A DNA stretch of 64,000 bases from Phyllosticta citriasiana (Eukaryota > Ascomycota > Dothideomycetes > Botryosphaeriales > Phyllostictaceae): assembly GCA_038021145.1 (NCBI GenBank), contig JBBPHT010000009.1, forward strand, positions 496,001 through 560,000, given 5' to 3'. Positions 34,247-44,300 of the stretch are shown one piece after another (position 1 is the first letter of the stretch; each line of letters opens with the position of its first letter). The notes under the pieces were generated by a model. That model ran no database searches. It was not told where the DNA came from and worked only from the letters and a program-made list of their open reading frames with translations. The position numbers and the translations under genes were made by a program.

Positions 34247-35506
34247 ATTTCCAGGACAATGGTCACTGTCAAGCAGTAAGCCCAATGTCGTGGCATGGAA
34301 GTGACCCACACTGAACCAGACTGTCGGATATGCTGACTGGTACGTACTCACAGGAAGAGAAATGGCCAGGATATTCAGGGCAACACCACGACTGATGTTT
34401 TTGGTAGAGTTTTCGTTCGATTGTTGTGTTGACTCTCGATTCCTCTGTTGATGAAATCCGCAGAGGGACTGGAATCTTGAGGGGCTTTAATTTGCGTGCA
34501 CAGATGACTTCGTACGCGGTCATACTGATGTCGCAACTTAGCAAGACAGCCCAGAACCAGTGGCAAAATAACTGTGGCATAGTTGGTTCGCAGCTACTAA
34601 CGACCAAAATCTGAGCCCTGATCACTGGCTGATGATGAAATGGAGGATGAGAAGCGGACATAGCCTCGCGTCGACGTACGTAAATTTCCTCATCTGGACC
34701 CAACTCCGTGACGAGGGCAAGGAACATCATCTGACTTGCCGCGCTGAAAGTCTTACTTGGCGCTCTGTGAGTCTGGATTTTCCGGAAAATAGCAGCCCTA
34801 CAGACGACGGCGGATCATGAAGCTAAGTTTCGAAACCAAGAAAATCCCGGGACCACGGCTGTAAACTATTTGGAACAGTTCAAAGCATCACGTCTCATTG
34901 GATGATGTGGTCTTTGCCGCCTTCTAGAAGTTCTGCAAAATCGACTTCTGTCAACGTCAAGACCGCTTGAGTACCTCATCCAAGACGAAAGCGGAAACGT
35001 TGGATTGGAAGAACGGCTGCAGCTTGATTTGGTGGAATCATGAGAGTGTTGTGTCTCGAGGGCATTTCCAGAGCCGAGGCTTCGACTAGGTCAGTCGCGT
35101 GATTGACATAGCTTGCACGCTACCCCTGCCCGATCTGAGGCTCTTGAGTACGAAAAAATGTCTTGATAACCGATAGAATTTGTGCCTCTGGTCACGCAAG
35201 AACAGCAGGAGTGCAACAAGCCGCTGGTATATACTATGCTGGTCTTGCCTCTCTCTGATGATTTGGCAAAAAGCAGAAGCTGGAGAGGCCGCCATTCGTC
35301 GACAAATGTCTCACAGGGGCCCATGCAATGCTTATATTTAGCTTCGGAGCGACGAATCTTAAGCGAATAGTAAGCGCAACAACCGGATGCGAAACCGACC
35401 GAACACGCTTCATAAATCAGATCGCGGATGATAGGAGCTGACTGTCCACATTGAATGTTCTCTACCAACCAAGCTAGACCAAGAAGTACTGACAATCCAA
35501 GCCTCA
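34247..35506. other. Low-density region, 1.3 kb
   Basis: Minus-strand frames at 34269-34730 and 35086-35495 contain hydrophobic, Cys-containing stretches (QLFCHWFWAVLLSCDISM; PIIRDLIYEACSVGFASGCC). They could be exons or remnants of a membrane protein, but no consistent start, splicing or homology can be given. Confidence 0.35.
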
Positions 35507-35954
35507 GAGTCCGGCGGGACGATACTACGGCACGGCTTCTGTGGAGGAGCGCCAGAAGATCGTCGATGAACTTGCCAGTGAGCTGAAGGACGACGAGCGT
35601 GCAATGTGGGAGCAGTGCGTGCGCCTTGGGGGACCCGGCAGCGGCGTCACTGTTGAACGCATCGAGCGGCTTCCCGTCAATTATGGATTTGAGACAGCTC
35701 TCATGTACGATGCTGTAGAGAAGAACATGCGGATGCAGAAAAGCTTGGAAGAAGCGATGAAAGACACTGAGGATGAAGAAGTGGCTTCCACGTGGTCGGA
35801 AATCCTAGAAGAGGAAGTGCGGCAGACTGCGCTCCACAGGAGCCAAAAGCGCCTGAAGGACCAGGCCTCGTCCGGCATGACGACTGTCGAAGTTCCGGGT
35901 GAGCACAGCGCCGTTCGCCGCCCCGTTTTTGGGCTGATTGAGGGCATAGTTTAG
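35507..35954 (+). CDS. 3' exon of an unrecognised helical protein
   Basis: The frame opens after a CCTCAG acceptor at 35506 and runs to TAG 35952-35954, about 148 residues. Acidic helical sequence predominates: SVEERQKIVDELASELKDDE, then NYGFETALMYDAVEKNMRMQ, SLEEAMKDTEDEEVASTWSE and a basic HRSQKRLKDQ. It is likely an amphipathic or coiled-coil C-terminus. The first in-frame ATG is at 35604. Upstream, an ATG at 35040 with donor AG|GTCAGT is a candidate first exon, but the phase does not fit without another exon, so the 5' end is unresolved. Confidence 0.42.
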
Positions 35955-36071
35955 ACAGGACAGCAGACTGCTCTCCAAACATTCAAAACCTTAATTTCAG
36001 TACAATTGACCTCCTGGAATAGCAAGAACCACGTCACCATCCATTTGTGCCATATTTTGCGACAACGTCGA

Positions 36072-36932
36072 TCACAACCTTGCAGAAGCAGCCTCCCATT
36101 TCCTGAGGATTGCGCTAGACCGCTCTTTCAACTCCGCAGGGACCGCCGCTCGGCTTGATATTGCCCTGAGAGTGCTATCGATCTTGGTGTCTTTGATGAC
36201 ATCCGCCTTGAGGTCGTACGCTTCTAGCTCAGAAAATCGTGCCGAAAATTCAAGAGCGACTTTTCTGCTGCTAGGCAAACCCAAGAGCAAGTCTTGGAGA
36301 TGGTATCGAATAGCCGTGACTGAAATAAGAGAAATGATTTGTCAGCTTTTCCACTGAATTCTCGGAATGAGGGGAAACTTGCCTCGATCTTTGACGATAC
36401 CAACAGGAACACGGATGTATTCCTCGCTGTCACACCCATATTCGCGCTTCTCCTCCTGGTCATCGCCCTCATCGGACTCGTCTTCCCCTTCAAGCTCCTC
36501 ACTATCATTATCCGTTTCAGCATTCGTGGGCTCGATGTACATCTGAGCAGCGACTGAGGTATCGTCGGCGGCAGCGGCAGCAGCTCTAGAGTCGCATTAT
36601 CAGCACGTCAATCAACCGATGCGGCTTGTCGGACGAGTCAAAATGCCAAGCGAAAGACCAAAAGAAGATATTGAAGAGGCAAAAAGTCCAAGAATCGAGA
36701 AAATACTCACTCCTTCTCCCTCCTAGCCTGACGTCTTTTCCGGGGAGCACGAGGGGTGTGTCGCTTTGGCTTGAGCTATCGCAAAGACATGAGTACATTA
36801 CCGCCTCCAAGATCCAGACTGTCAAATTTTTCGACGTACCCATTTCTCAGGCTCACCCGGGTTCCTCTCCCTGCTGATGCGGACACGAGCACGGCGTGAG
36901 GGTCTGCGGGCTTTGGCTCCAGCTCCTGGCAT
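36072..36932 (-). CDS. Small basic-acidic nuclear-type protein with a GC-AG intron
   Basis: Exons 36932-36840, 36775-36711, 36585-36383 and 36319-36072, 202 residues. The N-terminus is strongly basic (GAKARRPSRRARVRISRERN, then APRKRRQARREKE), followed by an Ala run, an acidic stretch (ELEGEDESDEGDDQEE) and a C-terminal helical region (LLLGLPSSRKVAL..IDSTLRAISSRAAVPAELKERS..LRKW). That tail is reminiscent of TFIIS N-terminal/LW-type helical bundles, a weak similarity only. Intron 3 has a GC donor (CGAG|GCAAGT), a GCTGAC branch and a TTTCAG acceptor. Without splicing it the frame ends after QWKS and the tail is lost. A nuclear, chromatin-associated role is inferred. It shares an exon edge and intron with the gene at 39113-39629. 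Confidence 0.68.
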
Positions 36933-37580
36933 GATTGCAATGACGAGGACGACGATGAAAGATCGGAGGAGGCGAGAGAGGGGTTGTGCGGTGCTGAGAA
37001 AAGCTTGCCCAAGAAGAGAGGAGAAAGATGGTTTTGGGGTATTGTGTGGAGAATCTGGGCGGAGGTTGCTTGAGTGTGCCAGCGCGACACCACCAGTGGA
37101 GGAAGTCACGGTCAGAGTGAGCAGGCACGTCGCAGCCCACGCGACCTACCTCACACTGCCCCACCAGTGGGATTCACGTTCGCCTTCCATCACATGCGCA
37201 GTCGTCGAGATTTGGCGAACAGAATCCTCAGACGCAGACGTTCCAACTCGTGATTCCATGAACAAATGGGTACTTCAACGCCATCAGACTTCAGAAATCT
37301 GTATTTCTCCCAAGACAAGTCTTCTGCATTGGCATCATCGTATCCCAGAATGGATTGACACTGATGACAGCTTTACTACGACCATTTGGCATCAAAAGTC
37401 GCAATCCATGTACTCGATGAGCTGTAACCCATGTTTTAGTCGCCTTCAAATCACGAAAGCCAGTGACTCCACAAGCCACACAGATCCAAAACCTGCAAGC
37501 AATCCGACCTACAAGCGACTAGCACAGGACGATTTCCCACTTCAGTGCAGAAAAGAGGAGGATTGTAGAGCGCAACTGAC

Positions 37581-37828
37581 ATGCAAGAAAACCTAAAGCG
37601 AAGAGAAAAGGAAAAAGAAGACGCAGAGGCACAAGCGGCGGCCGCCGAGAGAGTAAGAAAGGCGCTCCACAAATAAACACCAAAGAAGCAAGAAGAGACC
37701 TGCTCTCGACTAAGAAGCTGTCGAAACCCACAATTCGCACACTCACTTTACGGTGGCTGGATACGGTGGAATCAAGGGACAAGGTGTTTGGAGATTGGGA
37801 AGAGCAGGTGGTCTTTCAGAGGGAATAA
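37581..37828 (+). CDS. Possible two-exon small helical protein
   Basis: Exon 1 is 37581-37652 (MQENLKRREKEKEDAEAQ, then an Ala run and ER) with donor GTAAGA. Exon 2 is 37715-37828 (KLSKPTIRTLTLRWLDTVES..DWEEQVVFQRE), ending TAA, about 61 residues. The phase 0 junction is clean, the intron 62 nt. Both exons look protein-like while the other frames do not. No family is recognised. It may be the 3' end of a longer gene or a remnant in this duplicated region. Confidence 0.33.
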
Positions 37829-38169
37829 TGGAGTACTTATCCGCGTTAATACTTCTCTCGTCATCATGCCTAACGCTTGTCCCATTCATTTTCCTTGAAA
37901 AGTCACAAACAGGCTAATCGAAACAGGATCTGGGACGGCAGTGCGTTCGATGAGCTACCAGCCACCGCGGTTAGGTGAGTGGCGATGAAGGGTAAAGAAT
38001 GTGGCATGTGTTAGCGCTTGAATGCTCCCGGTGTTCATCCCTCTGAAAAGTTTAATCGCTCCTACAAAGCTATGCTCTGGAGCTGGAATGCTCCCTGTCA
38101 GCGTCTGTATGGCGTTATTAATGCTCCCTGAGTGTTGCCATGGCGTTAAGGGCCGCTGAAATCACTTTT

Positions 38170-38260
38170 AGTGCTAAACAAGCTTGAGAAAAAGGGTGAG
38201 ATCTTCATTTTTCGCTTCGTCGATGAAAAAGGATTGGTTACTAAAAGGCAAATGGATAGG
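38170..38260 (-). repeat. Duplicated gene fragment, copy 1
   Basis: Minus-strand frame reads QSFFIDEAKNEDLTLFLKLV then stops. It corresponds to copy 2 (38480-38600), which can be read QSFFL..ERK..ENEDLDLFVRML. DNA similarity is also visible: GGT(CA)GAGATCTTC, then GATTG and AAAG blocks. Confidence 0.5.
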
Positions 38261-38479
38261 CCTTGTAGAGGAAGATATAGAAAGAAAAGAATTCTCAACT
38301 GAAACCACCTCGCCGACCCTGAAAGCAGAGTGTAGTACAAAAAGCCCTCCGTTTGAAACCACCTCAAAGGTCCATTTTACAGCTCCGAAATCTGATTCAG
38401 GCCATGTCGCCGTGATCTACCCACTCGGCGTAGTCTTGGTCCTCCTGTGGGACAGCTTTTTTTCGCGCTGAGCCATTTG

Positions 38480-38600
38480 CGCTCATAGACGCGCAGGTTA
38501 CTCTCATGCTCAAGCATTCTGACAAAGAGGTCAAGATCTTCGTTCTCCTTTTCTTTCGAGGAAGAACGATTGAAGTTCTGCTTTTGAAAGGGTCATGGTC
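38480..38600 (-). repeat. Duplicated gene fragment, copy 2
   Basis: Minus strand MTLSKAELQSFFLERK in one frame continues, after a one-base shift, as EKENEDLDLFVRMLEHESNL and VYERKWLSAKK. Related to copy 1, 300 bp away. The shift suggests decay, or a splice junction I cannot place. Confidence 0.45.
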
Positions 38601-39112
38601 AATCTCAGACCCGGAAATGGGTGCCCGCGTCGGTGGCGCATTTATGTGGCCAGAAAGACGGCGGAGAGTACCAATGTGAGCTCTGTCAATTTCTCGGACA
38701 GGACCTTGACAAAGTCGCAAAAACAGCGCCGATCGAGAGACATGCCCGAAGTGCTCTTAATGAGGATGAAAAGGTGCCCGCCTTGGGGAACAGAGTTGAC
38801 CCAGACCATGTTTTCCCGTACAATCGCACACGGGTTGGATTTCAGCGACCAAGAGATATGTTGTCCTGCTGACTGCTTCTCGTATGTGGCGCTGATTCAT
38901 GTGAATTGCCGTTGCGGCACCAGTCCATCTCTCAGCCTTTGGCCGAGCGTTTTGCCATTCCAGCACTCCAGTTAGGCGCGTTTTCCTTGCTGGTCAACTT
39001 GGACTCTTGTGCCTTTCACAATCTCGCTGTGTGTGCCACGGTTCGCTGACTCGCGGGCTATTACCAGGCAGTCGTCTCAGGGGCGACGTTGGCCACGATA
39101 TCGTCAAAAAGT

Positions 39113-39629
39113 CTAAAGGAGACTCCTCATTTGCTCAGATTGAGGTTCCTCCTCTTCAGGCTCTTGGGCTTTGGGCCGGGATGTGTAAACGTCGTGGATC
39201 CTTCGGCAATGCTTGGCCAACATGTCTGATCGGGCGAATCTATCTCCGCATATTGCGCACATGTATGGTCTTTCGTCACTGTCTTCAAGAGAGTCAGTTA
39301 TCATGATCTTCAGTCATAGTAGCGTTTTCAACGCACGAACTGACAAGTGCCTTTTCAGACCAAACTTCTTCGCAAATGTGGCATCACATTGCGCATATGT
39401 AAAGCGTCCTTTGACATTCTTTTCGAAGATTTGGACAGATTCTAAGGCCTCTGGAGCCTCAGATGAGGGCGACCGTCGTATGGGTGCGGCGGGCTTGAGG
39501 AGAGCGAGCTCAAGCTCCTCGACGATGAGATGTGGATGACACTGTGCTTAAGGGTCAGCATCACCAGTTCGTCCAAACTGGAATTGTACATACCTTGAGC
39601 CCAGCGAGCGACTGCTTCGTGATATCCAT
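39113..39629 (-). CDS. C2H2 zinc-finger protein with two fingers
   Basis: Exons 39629-39594, 39541-39337 and 39282-39113, 136 residues from ATG 39629 (MDITKQSLAGLK). Donors are GTATGT and GTGCGT. The second junction (C|AC) rebuilds the last His of finger 1, strong support for the splice. Finger 1 reads TYAQCDATFAKKFGLKRHLSVH with Tyr where the first Cys ligand is expected. Finger 2, YMCAICGDRFARSDMLAKHC then RRIH, is complete, and the linker is SDERP. An acidic tail (EPEEEEPQ) follows. The reading frame also extends upstream through an Ala-rich stretch to an acceptor at 39670, so a longer N-terminus is possible. DNA binding is inferred. Confidence 0.66.
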
Positions 39630-40548
39630 GATTGCTTTGGCAAACGGGGCGGCAGCATCAGCAGCAGCTCTGTAATCGCGTCGTCAGGATAGGAATCAAT
39701 CGAGGCGGCTTGTTTGGTGAAGGATGTTGATTGAGCTCAACGCTCAGACGACTCAAGGACAGAGTCGGTGAGACAGTTCAGCTTGTCAATGTACTCACCC
39801 ACTCCGTGCGCAAGATGAGGGAAGGACGAGATGGCAGCGTTGCACAGAGAGAGTTTGATGTAGAGGAGAGGAGAGACGGGACGAAACGATTATGGATTTG
39901 GGCGAAAGCTCAAGTTGTGTGTGTCGGGACAAGTCAAAACCCGGGCAAGGAGGAAGGCACTGCACGCCAAAGAGGGAAGGCACGTCATCCAGCCCGCACC
40001 GGGCGGCACTGCGCTCCAGCACAGCGACTCCGAGCAAACGACAACTCAAAATGCGTCAACCGCAGAGTAAACGGGGGTTTCTCCCATCCGGAAACTGTGC
40101 ATGATTCTCGCGAAATCTCGACAATCACCGTGGCGACCAAAGAAGCCGAACGGCAGGGGGACTGGGTGGTCTCATCCAAGGCACCATCGTCTCCAAGCTT
40201 CCCCAACCATCGATGCCGATGTCCTGCTTCTTCAAGTTTTATGTCCCCTACCACGAAACCTGGAATAGGTATTCGATGTGTGTTCCCCAGCGTACCTTGA
40301 CGTCGGTCAGTGACATGAAACTTGACGCTCGAGACCATGGACAGACCTCGTGGTGGTTTCGGGTAGGAGACGTCGATGCCATGCTCGACTCGTGTAGAAC
40401 CACAGCCTAAAACCGCAGCCTCTTGCCATCATTCTCTCCTCCTCCAGGTCCCTCCACACCAGCACCACCCCGTCCTTGTCCGTTCAGCACCGCACCTCTC
40501 CCTCCTCCTTTCCCGAACGACCGAATCCCTTCTTCTCCCGACGAAGAT
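39630..40548. other. Intergenic or unresolved 5' region, 0.9 kb
   Basis: Includes a candidate donor CGGAGTGG|GTGAGT at 39799/39798 and the intron shared with the 36-kb gene. No ATG-bearing upstream exon in the right phase was found. Otherwise nothing seen. Confidence 0.4.
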
Positions 40549-40860
40549 TCAGACGTCTGCCAATGGAATCCTCTCCTCTCTCCCACATCCAACACCCCGT
40601 GCCCCCATCACACCCCTATCCCTACCCACATCCCACAACCTCTCGACCTCCCTGCGCCTCGCCTCGTCCCTCCATTCCACACACCGTCCCAACTCCCCCA
40701 AGGCATCTTCAAAATCGTCGCATTCGCGATTCATGTCTTTGACCTGGCGCTGCAAGGTGGCCAAGTCGCGCTGTACGACGAGCAGGGCGCGACGGAGGTC
40801 GTCGGGCGATTTGGTGGTTTGGGACATGGGGGTGCACTTGTTGGGGGCTTTGGCGGTCAT
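40549..40860 (-). CDS. Small coiled-coil protein, 103 residues
   Basis: ATG 40860 (MTAKAPNKCTPM) to the stop at 40549. Residues about 18-75 form a heptad-like coiled coil (DDLRRALLVVQRDLATLQRQ, VKDMNRECDDFEDAL, ARRREVERLW). There is no membrane segment or signal peptide. The upstream His/Thr-rich continuation of the frame lies in CA/TG-repeat DNA and is probably leader. Family unknown; the size and coiled coil would suit a small complex subunit. Confidence 0.52.
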   Translation of the reverse strand: MTAKAPNKCTPMSQTTKSPDDLRRALLVVQRDLATLQRQVKDMNRECDDFEDALGELGRCVEWRDEARRREVERLWDVGRDRGVMGARGVGCGREERIPLADV

Positions 40861-41315
40861 TGTTTGTGGTTGGCTGGTTGGTTGGTTGGCTGGCAGAGGT
40901 ATATAGGTTAGTTGGGGCGTGAGGGAGTGGTGGATAGATGAGGTGCTGGAATCGTACGTGGAGTAAAGGTGAGGTTTGGTGGAGTGGTCGGGCTGAATCG
41001 CAGTTGTGTGGTGCGGTGCGGTTGTTTTGTGCTTGTTTCGGTGTATCGTGTGGAGATCAAAGAAACCAGTCAGGTAAGGTAGACAATATGAAGGCTTAAT
41101 GGGTAAGTTGTATGTGTGTGTGTGTGTGTGTGTTTGTCGTCCACAATGTGTGCAAGTATGCGTGCACATCACTACGCCGGCTGCCATCTACCCACTTACC
41201 TGCATACCTGCCTTACCATTCCACCACTGCCACCACACCCAAGACGACAATCACCCCACACGTCACTTGATTTCATAGGTACTTCCACAACCTCATCTTA
41301 CCCCAATTGCCCCCC
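40861..41315. other. Intergenic, 0.45 kb
   Basis: Holds a (GT)11 microsatellite at about 41112-41133 and the 3' flank of RAV1. Nothing else seen. Confidence 0.6.
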
Positions 41316-44300
41316 TCAAAACCCAAACGAATCCAACAAGCTATTAGCATCCGGCTCGACAAACTGCGTGGGCGGCGGTTTCTTCTTCTTGCCCTCCGCC
41401 TCGTCATCTTCCTCCCTCTTCTTCTCACCCCCATCCGTCTCCGCATCGCCATTCTCATGTCCATTCTCACGCCCATGTCCATTGACCCCCGGCGCGCCGT
41501 TGACGCCACCCCCATTGACCTGCGCATCAGTGCTGCCATCGGCAAAGCCATCAAGCGCACTGCGGACAGGCAGGTCCTGCACGACGAGGCTACTGCGCCT
41601 GCGCAGCAGCTTCTTGGGGTCGAAGGCGTAGTCATATGGCGACGTGGGGCCGCCAGAGCCCGCGGTCGTCGGACTCCTGAGATCAGTGACAACGTCCTCA
41701 GCCGGTGTCTTCTTTAGAGGCGCAGGGACAGCAGGGGTGGCCGTCGGCAGGAGGAACTCCCAGCCGCGGACCAGGTCGAGCGCGAGCAAGTCGCAGCCCA
41801 TGCGCTCGTAGAGTCGCGCCGTGTGGACGACGAACTGCCACTCGGCGCGCGGCGAGACGGCGAGGGCGCCGCGCAGCGTCTGCAGGCTCTTCTGGCGCAG
41901 CTGCCGGTACAGCACGACGAGGGCCGGGTCATCACTGAGAAAGAGCTTGGACGCCAGCGTCGGCGAGTCCGGCGGCGAGAGCAACGTTGACAGCGGCGAA
42001 ACGAGCGCCCGCACCGCCTTGTCCTTTTCGCCCAGCATCCAAAATGCCCACGTCGCAACCCACCGGTTTCCATCGACGACGGCCCGCGGCAGCACGCGCT
42101 CTTTGAGGAACTTGGTTAAAATTGGGCCTTCATCGCCTTCGTAGACGCGCGCGACGGCTATGGCGAGTTGTAGGTCGTTGCACTGGTTTGCCAGGATCAT
42201 GACTGCGTCGCCGAGGTGGTCGGCGAGGAGGAAGAAGGACGCCGCATAGTGGAAGCGGCGCTTGCCCATGAGAGCGTAGGCGTTCTTAAGCGCCGCAGTG
42301 CGCCAGCGCGGCTCTGAAAAGTCGTTTTGAAGAAGTCGGTGCGTAGCAGACTGCTCACGCGACCAGGTCGCCATGCGCCATAGACCGACAAGGACAGGCT
42401 TTTTCCGCAGGGCCAGATAGTAGAGGGCGCAATCGACCGGATTGCGTTCCTCTGTCTTGGTGTACTCATTCCGAGCGATCACTTCGAATTGGGATCTCTG
42501 CCTCACATCAGCACTTTGTTCCTCCGAGGACCATGTCATCACTTACCAAAGCATTCAAATCCGTCATCCACATAAAGACGCCCGCCTTCCTGGCCTCCTT
42601 CCAACCGAGTCGACCTTGAAAGTGTCTGCCCACGAGATCCAGCAGAATGTCCTGGCTGCCAGAATGATACGCCCACGTCATCTCTCTCCAGCTGATAACT
42701 TCTCCCTGCCTCGTCTCCTCATGATGACCATTGACAGTCACAACGCCATCCCTCTTGACGGCACCATTCCGCTGGCCCTCTCGCAGAAATTTTTGCCTGA
42801 AAAACAGAAGAAAGCGACACCCATTGTCGTCAATGCTCCTGCGATGCTTCTCGACCGTGCCCACACACTCCACAATGTCCGCCAGATGAAACTGCTCACG
42901 GCTGGACAGCAGAGGGACAGACTTGGCAGCTAGGAGATCGTTGAGCGAGGTGGCGACCTCTTCCGTGACGCTTGCAGGCTCGATGTCCGAATCAGACAAC
43001 TCCGCATAAGACGAGTGCACTTCCTTTCGAGAAGCGGGGTTAAGCGTGGGCTTTGTGCAGACATTAGCATATAGTTCAACGTCAGGCCAAACCAAAGCGG
43101 GGTAACGTACATCGAGATCCGAGCAAAAGTCCTCTGGCGACAGACCCAGAAAAGTATCAAAAGGATCGCCCTCGGTGTAGAATTTTAATGACTTGAAGAG
43201 GTTAATGAGGATGCGCTGCACAAGCAAAAGCTTGCCGCTGAGCACGCACTGCGCGAGTAGCTGAGGATGGTACACGGGCAGCGGGCCGTTGAGCCTGCTG
43301 ACAAGCGTAAACAAGTCAACATCCTTCTTGCGCCGGGCAACAGATCGCAAGTCCGGGAGGAGGCTGTCATCGACCTCGACAACCTCGTCCTGCACGAAGA
43401 GCTGATTCCCGGCGCCGATCACGAGGTTGCCGCTGCCAAGCCAGACCGAGTCCCCGATTGGATGAGGCGTCAAGTCTCTGATGCGCACTTCGCGGATCGC
43501 CGTCCAGGATGGGCCTGCGTTAAGATAGTCGTAGCGGAGTTGGGTGTAGATGACGACACGATGCGGGAAGCCCACTGCGAGGATGGATTGGTTGTCAGGA
43601 GACGAAGACCAGTCGAGGTCACGAATCGATTCGTGCGATTCAAACCGCTCCTCGTGTTCCAACTGCGCGCTCCTGGTGTTCCAGATGGTAAGCCCCGTCC
43701 TGTCCGCATCGACGAGCGCCGCCTTCCTAATGGACGTGCCGCTGACCAGAGTGGGGTTCTCGATCCCCGTATCGACTGTTGACGTGAGGAGCCAGTCTAT
43801 TTTCTGCTCTTCCTCGTTGAGCCGGGCAGTCCAGGAATTGAGCACTCCAGAGGTAGTGTATGATATTGCCACGTCTCGGGCAAAAGTGTCGAGGAAACCA
43901 GAAATCACAGGAGGGGTACCAGCAGGATCAACGGGAAGGACGTAGGCCAAATCTTCATCCGAGCCAAGTGTAAACGTGCAAAGCTCTTCCAACGAAATAT
44001 TGCCATGGACATTGATGGATGGTTTGCGTTGATGCGCTGGACTGAGACGGCCGTTTGCAAAGGTGTTTTTGGGAGGCATGCGGACCTCCCACGCGACGCC
44101 CTTCATGTGTGAAGAGACGGTTGCCAAGTGGACGCATCCAGAGTCGGCCTCGACCTCGGGTAGTAAAAGCAAACACAGCGGCTTTCCCTTGAGTTTGTAT
44201 TCGCAACGAGCCACCTGTTTCGCTCTTGGTCCTCGTGCATCCCAAAGGCTGATGCTGTCGTGATGGAGAAATGCCACAAAACTCCCCTCTTGCAACAAGG

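Larger units (their letters stand above)
37829..39112. other. Region of duplicated fragments, 1.3 kb
   Basis: Contains three GAATGCTCCC-type short repeats (about 38021-38130) and two related minus-strand fragments (listed separately). No intact gene was identified. A plus-strand frame at 38621-38872 with EYQCELC does not form a complete finger. Confidence 0.4.

Noticed and set aside
36877..37596. 239-codon plus-strand frame
   Set aside because: Overlaps the first exon of the minus-strand 36-kb gene; composition is unstructured and no start context or splice partner supports it.
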